A stretch of DNA of 64,000 bases from Njordibacter sp028825405 (GTDB lineage Bacteria; Pseudomonadota; Gammaproteobacteria; Pseudomonadales; Balneatricaceae): contig NZ_CP159829.1 in the NCBI RefSeq assembly GCF_047730065.1, positions 1,922,001 to 1,986,000 on the forward strand. The letters are read 5' to 3'. The notes under the pieces were generated by a model. That model made no database searches, had not been told where the DNA came from, and was given only the letters and a program-made list of their open reading frames with translations. The stretch's first letter is position 1. The number at the start of each line of letters is the position of its first letter. Below are positions 7,460-16,635 of this stretch, piece by piece. A program made the translations under genes and the position numbers.

Positions 7460-9238
7460 TTATGCACCTTTTTGTGGGCGCATGTCATTCTTGCTAATAC
7501 CAGCTACTTTTACTGGGTTCTTCATAGCATCACGACGGAACGGGTCGCCTAGCTCTTGGTTGATCAATATTTCAATCAGCGTGGTCTTACCAGCAGCTTG
7601 ATCTACAAGGGCTTGGCTAAGTGAAGAACTCACTTCATCCATAGTGCGCGCTTGAACCCCTTTCAGGCCGCAGGCTTCAGCAAGGGCAGCATAGTTTACG
7701 TTCTCATCTAACTCAGTGCCCACAAAGTTATCGTCAAACCATAAGGTCGAGTTACGCTTCTCTGCACCCCATTGGTAGTTACGGAACACAATCATGGTCA
7801 CAGCTGGCCACTCATCACGGCCAATGGCAGTAAGCTCAGTGACTGCAATACCAAAGGCACCGTCACCAGAAAAACCAATAACAGGGGTATCTGGGCAGCC
7901 GATTTTGGCACCCACTACAGCAGGCAAGCCATAACCACAAGGGCCAAATAAGCCAGGAGCTAGATACTTACGCCCTTCTTCAAAGGTTGGGTAAGCGTTA
8001 CCAATGGCACAGTTGTTACCGATGTCAGAAGAAATGATCGCATCTTTAGGCATCACTGAAGAAATCGCTCGCCATACCATGCGCGGGCTTAACCACTCTG
8101 GCTTAGCAGCGCGGGCACGTTCGTTCCAAGTTGTGCCTGGATCGTCTTCTTCGTTGGTCATGGATTCCAGTTCCCTGTCCCATGCCGCTTTAGTGTCTGC
8201 AATACGTGCCTTACGAGCGGCACGATCAGTGTCACCAGCGTTAGCCGATAACTGTCCCATGATACCGTTGGCTACTTTAGCCGCGTCACCCACAATACCC
8301 ACAGTGACGGCTTTAGTTAAACCAATACGCTCAGGCTTTAGATCAACTTGAATAATTTTGGCATTTTTTGGCCAGTAATCAATGCCGTAACCCGGTAAGG
8401 TAGAGAATGGGTTTAAACGTGTGCCTAGCGCCAATACTACGTCCGCCTCTTGAATTAATTGCATGCCTGCTTTAGAGCCGTTATAGCCTAATGGGCCGGC
8501 GAACAATGGGTGTGAGCCAGGGAAAGCATCATTGTGCTGGTAACCACAGCATACGGGGGCGTCTAAACGCTCTGCCAATGCCATAGAAGCAGCGATACCA
8601 CCAGCGGCTAATACCACGCCAGCACCATTTAAAATCACTGGAGACTTAGCCGCAGAAAGCAATTTTGCAGCTTCTGCTATGGCCATTTCACCACCAGAAG
8701 GCAATTCGAAATCAATTGTCGTGGGTAAATCAATATCCACAATTTGAGTGAACATATCCCGTGGAATATTGATTTGCGCTGGTGCTGAGAAACGATGAGC
8801 ATTGGCAATGACGCGATCAAGTACTTCTGCAACACGAGATGGGTCACGCACTTCTTCTTGATAACAAACCATGTCTTTAAACAAAGCCATTTGCTCTACT
8901 TCTTGAAAACCACCTTGGCCAATGGTCTTGTTAGCCGCCTGGGGCGTAACTAGCAAAAGGGGGGTGTGGTTCCAGTAAGCTGCTTTAACAGGGGTAACAA
9001 AATTGGTAATGCCTGGACCGTTTTGAGCAATCATCATGCTCATTTTACCAGTGGCACGAGTGTAGCCATCTGCCATCATGCCGCCAGATCCTTCATGGGC
9101 ACAATCCCAGAAGGTAATGCCAGCTTCTTCAAAAATATCAGAAATAGGCATAAAGGCTGAACCAATAATACCAAAAGCGTGCTCTATTCCATGCATTTGT
9201 AGGGTTTTTACAAACGCTTCTTCTGTGGTCATTTTCAT
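7460..9238 (-). CDS. xsc: Sulfoacetaldehyde acetyltransferase
   Basis: 592 aa thiamine-diphosphate enzyme that converts sulfoacetaldehyde and phosphate to acetyl phosphate and sulfite (desulfonation), where taurine, isethionate and related C2-sulfonate pathways converge. The N-terminal pyrimidine-binding domain has HEGSGGMMADGYTRATG (Glu ~49), the middle domain has GAGVVLAAGG, and the C-terminal ThDP motif runs GDGAFGIAVTEL...FRNYQWGAEKRN. Length fits the family. It is separated from the upstream TRAP genes by 341 bp containing a minus-strand terminator, so it likely has its own promoter. Notable absence: no phosphate acetyltransferase (pta) gene next to it, although pta often accompanies xsc. 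Confidence 0.93.
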   Translation of the reverse strand: MKMTTEEAFVKTLQMHGIEHAFGIIGSAFMPISDIFEEAGITFWDCAHEGSGGMMADGYTRATGKMSMMIAQNGPGITNFVTPVKAAYWNHTPLLLVTPQAANKTIGQGGFQEVEQMALFKDMVCYQEEVRDPSRVAEVLDRVIANAHRFSAPAQINIPRDMFTQIVDIDLPTTIDFELPSGGEMAIAEAAKLLSAAKSPVILNGAGVVLAAGGIAASMALAERLDAPVCCGYQHNDAFPGSHPLFAGPLGYNGSKAGMQLIQEADVVLALGTRLNPFSTLPGYGIDYWPKNAKIIQVDLKPERIGLTKAVTVGIVGDAAKVANGIMGQLSANAGDTDRAARKARIADTKAAWDRELESMTNEEDDPGTTWNERARAAKPEWLSPRMVWRAISSVMPKDAIISSDIGNNCAIGNAYPTFEEGRKYLAPGLFGPCGYGLPAVVGAKIGCPDTPVIGFSGDGAFGIAVTELTAIGRDEWPAVTMIVFRNYQWGAEKRNSTLWFDDNFVGTELDENVNYAALAEACGLKGVQARTMDEVSSSLSQALVDQAAGKTTLIEILINQELGDPFRRDAMKNPVKVAGISKNDMRPQKGA

Positions 9239-9579
9239 AATCGGTTACACCTAATTAGAGTTTAATAAAGACAAAGATTTTAGAATTCTAAGATCATGAG
9301 CATAGGATACTAAAGTATTAGCCAATGATTTAGATCCACATTAGTGATTTCGATTAGCCCAGATAAGTCTTTGGGGCCAATTAAACACCATGGTTATTTA
9401 AAAAAACGCTTAGCTTGCCTACATAGCTATGTATATAGACAAGTTAAGCGCAAAAACTATTAAACCGGGCACAAGGTTAATGATGGTAACCAGTCTCTGC
9501 CAACCCAATGGCAACTAAAAGACAACTGAAGACAACTTAACGGAAGTTAAGTACCCATAACAACCCCTTGAGACATTGG
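9239..9579. other. Intergenic region carrying a terminator and presumably the xsc promoter
   Basis: 341 bp between dctQM and xsc on the minus strand. The proximal part holds the terminator at 9401-9450; the rest is AT-rich and presumably carries the xsc promoter, but I cannot assign convincing -35/-10 boxes. Confidence 0.5.
9401..9450 (-). terminator. Intrinsic terminator of the TRAP operon
   Basis: Minus strand: long imperfect hairpin (CGCTTAACTTGTCTA pairing with TAGGCAAGCTAAGCG, 9407-9450) followed by a run of six T's (9401-9406). It lies about 130 bp downstream of dctQM and separates it from xsc. Confidence 0.75.
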
Positions 9580-11913
9580 TTACCAGTAGTTAGGCAGCCA
9601 CAAAGCAATTTGTGGGAAGTATATAATTAATAGCAAGCCTATTAACTGGATGACCATAAACTGCATCATACCTAAGTATATATCCTTTAAATCCCATTCT
9701 GGCACTACCCCTTTTAAGAAGTAAGCCGACAAGGCCACAGGTGGGCTCAGCCAGGCGGTTTGGAGGTTTACCGCCACCAGTATGGCAAACCAAATCAACA
9801 AGTCTGCTTGATTCAAACCAAAGTCTAGGGTTTCTACCACGGGTAGCAAGATAGGTACGATAATCAATACGATGGGCACCCACTCCAGGGGCCAACCCAA
9901 GACAAAAATCAATGCCAAGATGAAAAACAGCATGGCCCAAGACGACATGTCAAAGGACAAGAGCAGTTCTGTTAGCATTTGTGGCGTGCCAAGGTTAGAG
10001 AACACCGCCCCAAAGAAGTTTGATGCAGCCACCAAAAACATGATGAGAACAGTAATTTCTAAGGTTTTAATTAAGGCATCATAAGCACCAACAATACTAA
10101 ACTTTTTATAGCCTATAGAAAGAATCAACGAACCAAAAGCACCACATGCTGCTGCTTCTGCTGGTGTTGCAAGGCCTGCCACAATAGAACCTAGAGAGAA
10201 AGCAATGAGCACTGTGGGCGGCACTAGCCCCATAAAGAACTCATACCACAGGTCAGAAAAATAGAAGCCTTTGGGTCTAACTTCGCGAGCCCATTTAAAC
10301 ACCCAAAACATTAACGCAATCCATAATAATGGAATCACAAGTCCTGCTAGCGGGAAGAATGACAAGCTGCCTTTGGTTGCTAACACACACAAGAATACAA
10401 ACATGCCCAAGCCAGACATGACCAAAATGACTTCTAGGCCATAATAAGGTGATGTTTCTGGCTGCTCATCTTCAGGCAAAATTGGCCCAAGATCCGGGTT
10501 AATCATGCAGCGGCCAATAGTATAAATCATATACAAACTGGCCAATAACACGCCAGGAAGCACTGCTGCACGAAATAAATCGGTCACAGGCACTTCCAAC
10601 ACAGGCCCCATAACTATCAACATAATGGAAGGAGGTATCAATATGCCTAAGGTTCCACCCGCCGTAATCGCACCAGCTGATAAGCGCACATCGTATTTAG
10701 AGCGGTTCATGGTTTTAGCCGCCATAATGCCCAAAATAGTCACCGAGGCGCCCACAATACCCGTCGCCGCTGCAAATATCATAGAAACAAATAACACAGC
10801 CACAAACAACGCGCCCCGAGTCCGAGACATCATCATTTGAACAGCGTTAAACAAGCGCTCCATGAGCCCTGCTTGTTCCATCATAATGCCCATAAAAATA
10901 AACAACGGCACAGCGACAAGCTGATCATTCATCATGGTGGAATTGACTTGTAGGGTCAGCAAGAAGAAAGCTAACTTACTACTGCCTGCTATTGAGGCAA
11001 ACACAAAACCAAGAAAAATTAAGGTAAAGGAAATCGGAAAACCAATGAAAATAGAAAACAACATGGCAGCTAACATGAGCATACCAATCATCGGTTTTGA
11101 AATATTAACGTCACCCAGTAAAGTTGATAACCAATCCCCTAAAGGCAACACATTTGGATAAAATACGGATACAAAAACACACGCCAGACCGATTAGATAA
11201 AAAGGGAAGAAGGTTAGAAACTTTGCTTCTCTTGCTTTACCCATTTGATGAAAAGCACGAAATAACTCAGGGAATCCCTGCAGGAAAAGTAATCCAGCAC
11301 CAATGGGCATAAAGATACGGGCAGGCCACAAATAAGGTGCCCAGGTCGAATCAGCACTCGCATCTTCCCAAATACCCCACTCTTCACCCCAGCCATTAAA
11401 GCCTAAAGAATCACCAGCAAAGCCCAGTGCGCTGTAAAAGAACAGCAGCATCGCAGGGAAATAGAACAAAAGGTATAAAGTAGCGTCAACGGTGGCTTGG
11501 GTTCTTTCACTCCAATTACGGTAGATGAAATCTGCTCGAATATGCACACCACGCATTAAGGCATAGCCTGCTGCAGCCATGAATATGACTCCCCCAAGCA
11601 TACGACTGACGTCATAGACCCAAGTAGTGGGGCCCAAATTTACAGCACGGGCCAGGTCGTCCAAATCATATGAGACTAATAAAGCAAACATGCCACGAGA
11701 AAACACTTCGGTCACCATTACAGCAACCAAGGGAATAATGGCCAAGCAAATGATACGCCCCATCCATAAATTCAGCACGTCTATAAAAGCAGTAATGGGA
11801 CGTTGCCAAGGCGTCATGTCCTCTGGTGTTTCTCCAGGTTTTTCGGCGCGCCGCTCAGCGATTAATTCATCGGTAATATCCAACTCGCCGATGTCTGTTG
11901 TTTGTGTCGCCAT
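9580..11913 (-). CDS. TRAP transporter, fused small and large permease (DctQM)
   Basis: 777 aa membrane protein. Residues about 45-230 form a DctQ-type small subunit (four membrane segments; RGVHIRADFIYRNW) and about 275-777 a DctM-type large subunit with many membrane helices and the conserved AAATGIVGASVTILG and GILIPPSIMLIV segments. With the periplasmic DctP encoded just upstream it would import a carboxylate or sulfonate driven by the sodium/proton gradient. The gene context (GMC dehydrogenase, Xsc, IclR regulator) points to isethionate or a related sulfonate, like the IseKLM TRAP systems of marine bacteria. Substrate is inferred from context. Confidence 0.9.
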   Translation of the reverse strand: MATQTTDIGELDITDELIAERRAEKPGETPEDMTPWQRPITAFIDVLNLWMGRIICLAIIPLVAVMVTEVFSRGMFALLVSYDLDDLARAVNLGPTTWVYDVSRMLGGVIFMAAAGYALMRGVHIRADFIYRNWSERTQATVDATLYLLFYFPAMLLFFYSALGFAGDSLGFNGWGEEWGIWEDASADSTWAPYLWPARIFMPIGAGLLFLQGFPELFRAFHQMGKAREAKFLTFFPFYLIGLACVFVSVFYPNVLPLGDWLSTLLGDVNISKPMIGMLMLAAMLFSIFIGFPISFTLIFLGFVFASIAGSSKLAFFLLTLQVNSTMMNDQLVAVPLFIFMGIMMEQAGLMERLFNAVQMMMSRTRGALFVAVLFVSMIFAAATGIVGASVTILGIMAAKTMNRSKYDVRLSAGAITAGGTLGILIPPSIMLIVMGPVLEVPVTDLFRAAVLPGVLLASLYMIYTIGRCMINPDLGPILPEDEQPETSPYYGLEVILVMSGLGMFVFLCVLATKGSLSFFPLAGLVIPLLWIALMFWVFKWAREVRPKGFYFSDLWYEFFMGLVPPTVLIAFSLGSIVAGLATPAEAAACGAFGSLILSIGYKKFSIVGAYDALIKTLEITVLIMFLVAASNFFGAVFSNLGTPQMLTELLLSFDMSSWAMLFFILALIFVLGWPLEWVPIVLIIVPILLPVVETLDFGLNQADLLIWFAILVAVNLQTAWLSPPVALSAYFLKGVVPEWDLKDIYLGMMQFMVIQLIGLLLIIYFPQIALWLPNYW

Positions 11914-12100
11914 GGTGGCTTCCTCTTATTATTATCTATAATTATGGTTATGCATTATCTTCAGTAAAACTGATGAAAGGCACTGTAACTCGTAGTTACA
12001 AATTAAAAAAATCTATCATAGGTTGCTGTATCAAAAGTGCGAGAAAACTATGATAAATCTCTACCATCGTATCGGTTGACAAGCTTGATGATCACGCCAC

Positions 12101-12134
12101 GAAAAATCGACCTAGCACTAAGTACTAGGTCGAT
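12101..12134 (-). terminator. Terminator/attenuator between dctP and dctQM
   Basis: Perfect 10-bp stem ATCGACCTAG / CTAGGTCGAT (12106-12134), followed on the minus strand by TTTTTC. It lies 20 bp after the dctP stop and within one operon, so it probably gives more binding-protein transcript than permease transcript. Confidence 0.75.
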
Positions 12135-12153
12135 ATCAAGTCAATACAAACTA

Positions 12154-13257
12154 TTACTTGATGCTATCAGCAAAAGCCTTACCTAAACTAGCGTTAGACG
12201 CTTGTGCACCAGCCCAAAAAGGTACCGCGATTGCAGCGAAATCTTTCTGTGACTGCCACACTTCTGCAAAGAACTCATTCTCATCAGAAGCTTTTTGAAG
12301 CAACGCATTGGCTGCATTCATGTACGCAGGGAAGTAATCTGCTGGCGTATCGTGCAATTGCACACCATGGTTCTCAGTCAAATCTTTCAAAGCTTTACCG
12401 TTCTCATAGATACGGTAAGAAATTGATTTTGACAAAGAGGCATTAGCGGCAACTTCAATGGCTTTCTTCTGCATATTAGATAGAGAGTTGTAAACGTCTC
12501 CATTTAAGTACATGTCAGCGTTTACTACAACTTGGTGAAGACCTTGTAGGTAGTAATGCTTTAATACTTTCTGGAAACCAAACACGCTATCAGGCTTTGG
12601 ACAACACCATTCAGCAGCGTCGATTGTGCCTTTTTCTAGTGCAGGTAGAATATCACCACCGCCCATTGCAACAGAGGCTACGCCAATGTCTTTATAAGCT
12701 TGACCCACCATGCCTGGAGGAGCACGGAAACGGAGCTTACGGAAGTCATCCATAGAGTTGATGGGCTCTGGGAACCATCCCAAAGCTTCTGGGCCAACAG
12801 GCTGCAACATAAAGCCTTTAACGTTAACACCCATTTCACCCCATAGACGATCGTAAAGTTCTTTACCACCGCCATACTGGAACCAAGAAAGGAACGCAAT
12901 GTTATCAAGGCCTACACCTGCACCTGCGATAGGAGCACCAAATAGGTTAGCCGCTGGATGCTTACCACCCCAATAATGGGTCCAAGCAAAACCACCATCT
13001 AGCAAACCAGCATCAATCGCATCAATGATGTCCGTGTTACCCACAACTGAACCGCCTGGCAATATTTCAATAGTGACAGAGCCATCTGTTAAATCATGTA
13101 CATCCTTCGCAAATGACTTCAGCATGTGTACTTCATCAGACTTAATGCCAAGTACTGATTGAACACGAATGTTCACGTCTTTAGCATAAACTGCAGTGGT
13201 GCTCATAATGAAAACACCAGCAGCAGCAGCAAACTTCATTTTATTTAAAACGGACAT
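12154..13257 (-). CDS. TRAP transporter solute-binding protein (DctP family)
   Basis: 367 aa periplasmic binding protein. The signal peptide is residues 1-25 (ends TTAVYA). The mature protein has the family's ADIIDAIDAGLLDGGFAWTHYWGGKHPA and FGAPI stretches, and KLRFRAPPGMVGQAY carries the conserved substrate-binding Arg. AAEWCCPKPDSVFGFQKVLKHYYLQG marks the subgroup that binds bulky or sulfonated acids. It lies upstream of the fused permease, separated by a terminator hairpin. The presumed ligand is isethionate or another C2/C3 sulfonate, inferred from neighbours. Confidence 0.9.
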   Translation of the reverse strand: MSVLNKMKFAAAAGVFIMSTTAVYAKDVNIRVQSVLGIKSDEVHMLKSFAKDVHDLTDGSVTIEILPGGSVVGNTDIIDAIDAGLLDGGFAWTHYWGGKHPAANLFGAPIAGAGVGLDNIAFLSWFQYGGGKELYDRLWGEMGVNVKGFMLQPVGPEALGWFPEPINSMDDFRKLRFRAPPGMVGQAYKDIGVASVAMGGGDILPALEKGTIDAAEWCCPKPDSVFGFQKVLKHYYLQGLHQVVVNADMYLNGDVYNSLSNMQKKAIEVAANASLSKSISYRIYENGKALKDLTENHGVQLHDTPADYFPAYMNAANALLQKASDENEFFAEVWQSQKDFAAIAVPFWAGAQASNASLGKAFADSIK

Positions 13258-13361
13258 AATTGTCCTCCATTTTTATTATCTGCCTTCTTAATTGCTGTTT
13301 GCTTTTGTTACATGGAAGGCGCCATGCAACGTCCCTAACAGGGATAACAGACTTTTCATTG

Positions 13362-13967
13362 CTAGCCGGTCAATAACCCACTAGACAACAAATTCATCAC
13401 ACCGTCATATAACATGACAATGGTTAGGTAAACTAAAAAGAATAAACCCATATAAGACACCCATGGGTAACGGAGCATAAACCTCATGATCATTGACGCA
13501 AAAAAGGCCATCATCACAATCGCCATGATCAAGCCGAATATCAACAACTGCGTATCTTCTCTAGCAATCGCAGCAACCGCCACCACGTTATCCAACGACA
13601 TAGAAATATCAGCCACTGCAATGGTAAATAAGGCTCTTAGAAGCGTGTCTTTACCTTCCACAACCTCAGCTGGTTTGGGGTTTGCTGCATTGTTAGTAAA
13701 CTCAACAATTTCATGATAAAAACGCCAGCACACCCATGCTAGTAACAAGCCACCAATAATTAAAATGCCAGGGATATCAATAATGTAGCTGGCGCCAGCG
13801 GCAAAAACAATGCGGAAAAAGGCGGCTAGGCCCATGCCCACAGCCAGTACCATGCGACGTTTCTCTGGCGCAATACCTGCAGCTACCATGCCGATAACCA
13901 AAGCGTTATCACCCGATAAAATGATGTCTGCAAACATAATTTGTATCAGACCTGACCAATCAAACAT
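13362..13967 (-). CDS. TerC-family integral membrane protein
   Basis: 201 aa, about seven membrane helices, with the two TerC half-motifs IILSGDNALVIGM (residues ~14-26) and VADISMSLDNVVAVAAIA (~118-135) carrying the paired Asp/Asn residues. TerC proteins of this short (YjbE/YkoY-like) type are linked to metal-ion export, including manganese. The start overlaps the last 8 bp of the GMC dehydrogenase gene, so the two are translationally coupled and belong to the same operon as the TRAP system. Why a TerC protein sits in a sulfonate operon is not known; a role in sulfite or metal efflux is speculation. Confidence 0.88.
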   Translation of the reverse strand: MFDWSGLIQIMFADIILSGDNALVIGMVAAGIAPEKRRMVLAVGMGLAAFFRIVFAAGASYIIDIPGILIIGGLLLAWVCWRFYHEIVEFTNNAANPKPAEVVEGKDTLLRALFTIAVADISMSLDNVVAVAAIAREDTQLLIFGLIMAIVMMAFFASMIMRFMLRYPWVSYMGLFFLVYLTIVMLYDGVMNLLSSGLLTG

Positions 13968-15558
13968 TAACGCTTTCCTCCAAAATCATAGCGGCCACTT
14001 TTTCACCAATCATAATCGCTGGAGCGTTGGTATTGCCTGAAGTAATAATGGGCATGATGGACGCATCTGCAACTCGCAAACCTTCAATGCCATGCACTTT
14101 AAGTTGAGCATCAACCACCGCCATATCATCCTGACCCATCTTACAAGTGCCTGTGGGGTGATAAATGGTTGTTGCCGTGCTTCTAGCCCAATTAAGAATA
14201 CTATCGTCGTCGTCATCACCAACGCTTGATCCTGGGCTATATTCTTCTGTTACCAAGCCGTTTAATGGTGCTTGCTTGGAAATGTCGCGGGCTATTTTAA
14301 TGCCCGCCACTATGGTCTGTTGATCTAACTTGGTCGCCAAATAATTGGGGTGGATGTCGGGATGGTCAGAAAACCGATCAGACACTAAGCTCAAATGCCC
14401 GGCACTTCCGGGCCGCATTTGTAAAACTGAGGCCGTAAATGCATCAAATTTATGTGGGCCTTCAGCCGGTGAATCAGCACTAAAGGGCTGAATGTGGAAT
14501 TGGATATCAGGGCGCTCAGGGCTCAAATGTGTTTTCAGAAAACCAGTGCCTAAACTGGCAGCCATAGTCATGGGCCCAGTCCTTTTCAATAGGTATTCTA
14601 AGCCGATAAGACCTTGCTTAAACCAACTACTTATTTCGGTATTGATAGTGCTTGATGCGCACTTGAATATGGGTCTAGCTTGCAAATGATCCTGCAAGTT
14701 TTGCCCGACACCTGGAAGTTCTTTAACAATGGCAATTTTGTGAGGGTTTAATTCTTCACTGGAGCCAATACCAGACACCATAAGCAATTGTGGTGAGCCA
14801 ATGGCGCCCGCACTTAAGATCACTTCTTTATTGGCATGTAGTTGCTGATTAGCTAATTGCACACCCGTGACGCGCTGACCCTCTAATATGAGTTTTTCAA
14901 CACAGGCACGGGTAATAATAGTGAGGTTAGCACGGCCTCGAGCTGGATTAAGGTAAGCCACTGCACTGCTGCACCTGCGGCCTTTTTTTGCCGTGAGTTG
15001 GTACAAACCTACGCCCTCTTGGTCCACACCATTGTAATCCTCATTGGCTGGATAACCACAGTTTTGCGCAGCGTCTAACCAAGCGTCGATAACAGGCCGA
15101 CTCACACGGGTTTCAGACACCGTTAATGGCCCACCCTCACCTCGTAAATCGCTGGTCTTGCCTTGCCAGTCCTCAGACCGCTTAAAGTAAGGCAGGACTT
15201 GATCCCATTGCCATCCTTCGTTACCTAGGTTGGCCCAATCATCAAAATCTTGTGCTTGACCTCGAACGTACAAAAGTCCATTGATAGAGCTACTGCCACC
15301 CAGCACTTTACCCCGAGGCCAAGGAATGGAGCGCCCATTAAGTCCTGCACATGCTTTGGTTTTATAACACCAATCCGTTGCGGGGTTACCCATGGTCTTA
15401 AAATAACCAACGGGAACATGAATCCACGGATTTAAATCACGATTTCCAGCTTCTAACAAAGCCACGGTATAGCGGCCATTTTCGGACAACCGGTTGGCAA
15501 CGGCACAACCCGCTGATCCAGCACCAATTACAATGTAGTCATACCGCTTTTGCATCAA
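13960..15558 (-). CDS. GMC-family flavoprotein dehydrogenase, probable isethionate dehydrogenase (IseJ-like)
   Basis: 532 aa FAD enzyme of the glucose-methanol-choline family. The Rossmann FAD motif is YIVIGAGSAGCAVANRL near the N-terminus, the GMC signature is GKVLGGSSSINGLLYVRG (about 83-100), and the C-terminal catalytic region has YHPTGTCKMG and NTNAPAIMIGEK. Family members oxidise primary alcohols such as choline. Here the operon includes a TRAP transporter and an IclR regulator with Xsc nearby, matching isethionate clusters in which IseJ makes sulfoacetaldehyde for Xsc. Choline dehydrogenase is the main alternative; the betaine-related genes of this window lie about 7 kb away in a different block. 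Confidence 0.85.
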   Translation of the reverse strand: MMQKRYDYIVIGAGSAGCAVANRLSENGRYTVALLEAGNRDLNPWIHVPVGYFKTMGNPATDWCYKTKACAGLNGRSIPWPRGKVLGGSSSINGLLYVRGQAQDFDDWANLGNEGWQWDQVLPYFKRSEDWQGKTSDLRGEGGPLTVSETRVSRPVIDAWLDAAQNCGYPANEDYNGVDQEGVGLYQLTAKKGRRCSSAVAYLNPARGRANLTIITRACVEKLILEGQRVTGVQLANQQLHANKEVILSAGAIGSPQLLMVSGIGSSEELNPHKIAIVKELPGVGQNLQDHLQARPIFKCASSTINTEISSWFKQGLIGLEYLLKRTGPMTMAASLGTGFLKTHLSPERPDIQFHIQPFSADSPAEGPHKFDAFTASVLQMRPGSAGHLSLVSDRFSDHPDIHPNYLATKLDQQTIVAGIKIARDISKQAPLNGLVTEEYSPGSSVGDDDDDSILNWARSTATTIYHPTGTCKMGQDDMAVVDAQLKVHGIEGLRVADASIMPIITSGNTNAPAIMIGEKVAAMILEESVNV

Positions 15559-15586
15559 CTACCTCAAAATTCTTATAATTATCAAT

Positions 15587-15609
15587 AAATGAGACTAAAA
15601 TGCTCATTT
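15587..15609. promoter_or_regulatory. Inverted repeat, candidate IclR-type operator
   Basis: AAATGAG (15587-15593), 9-bp spacer, CTCATTT (15603-15609): a perfect 7-bp dyad in the divergent region between the GMC dehydrogenase and the IclR gene, about 30 bp from the dehydrogenase start. A TATACT box follows at about 15613. Confidence 0.5.
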
Positions 15610-15809
15610 TATGTATACTATGCTCAGAAAAACATATTCACTGGCTTAATTCAAGCTTTTATTAAATAGATGGACATTTACTAACCTAATTCATTTACTT
15701 TATTTATTGCCTATATATAAAATTTTATTAGTGAGACTTCGCTAATTAATGTAACGTTAACTGCATTTGAAATTTGGCGATCAATTTAGTCGTAAAAAGG
15801 ATTAACACC

Positions 15810-16574
15810 ATGTCCGAATCAAACAGAGTAGCCACTAATATGCGCCTCTTTCATATCTTGGATGTGATGGCCACTCAACAAGCACCATTAACTCCATCAG
15901 AAATTAACCAACATCTAAATTGGCCCAAACAAACGGTGCATCGGCTCTGCAAATCTATGGTTGAAGAAGGCTTTTTACTCTACGACGTGAGTGGAAAAAG
16001 ACTCTTGCCCAGTGCCAACTTGCGCACCATTGCCAACGGCCTTTTAGCCAGTGACTGGCATACCAGTGCCATGCATCAAATTTTAGAAAAACTCAGTAAC
16101 AAAGTTAAAGAAACAGTTAACTTTGTTATCCCTGAGCATGAAGGCATGATCTACAGAGATCGTGTGCAAACCAACTGGGCATTTCAAATTCATTTACCCG
16201 TAGGCACCCACGTGCCTTTTTATTGCACCGCTAGTGGCAAAACCTACCTCGCCAGTTTATCTCCTAAAAACCGCCGCAGAATGATCGAAAGTCTGTATTT
16301 AGAACAACTTACGAAGACCACTGTGTGCAACGCAGAGACGCTTTTAAAAGAGTTAACCCAAGTACAAAAACAAGGCTTTGCCATAGATAATGAAGAATTC
16401 TATGACGGTATGATTGCCATTGCAGTGCCCGTCCTCGATCCGAAAGGCAGATATCACGGTGCTGCCGCCATGCATGGCCCCACTCTGCGCTTAGATAGAA
16501 TGACCCTTGAAAACAACTACACCGATCTTAGGTCTGCCGCTGACCAGCTAAGTCAGCTTATTTTCTCCGTTTAA
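15810..16574 (+). CDS. IclR-family transcriptional regulator (IseR-like)
   Basis: 254 aa. An N-terminal winged HTH (about residues 10-65: LTPSEINQHLNWPKQTVHRLCKSMVEEGFL) is followed by an IclR effector domain (about 75-250) with VPFYCTASGKTYLASL and the C-terminal AIAVPVLDPKGRYHGAAAMHGPT. The ATG at 15810 is preferred because AAAAAGG lies 9 nt upstream; an upstream TTG start in the same frame has no ribosome site. It is divergent from the TRAP/GMC/TerC operon, so it is the likely local regulator; isethionate clusters are known to include an IclR-type IseR. Confidence 0.9.
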   Translation: MSESNRVATNMRLFHILDVMATQQAPLTPSEINQHLNWPKQTVHRLCKSMVEEGFLLYDVSGKRLLPSANLRTIANGLLASDWHTSAMHQILEKLSNKVKETVNFVIPEHEGMIYRDRVQTNWAFQIHLPVGTHVPFYCTASGKTYLASLSPKNRRRMIESLYLEQLTKTTVCNAETLLKELTQVQKQGFAIDNEEFYDGMIAIAVPVLDPKGRYHGAAAMHGPTLRLDRMTLENNYTDLRSAADQLSQLIFSV

Positions 16575-16635
16575 AGCTGAGTTAAAAGCTACTCCACCCT
16601 CTACAGCCTCTTTTCACAGGTTTTTCACCAGTTTT

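Noticed and set aside
9590..9940. 116-aa minus-strand open frame inside dctQM
   Set aside because: It is an alternative frame of a well-supported TRAP permease gene, with no ribosome site and no recognisable domain.
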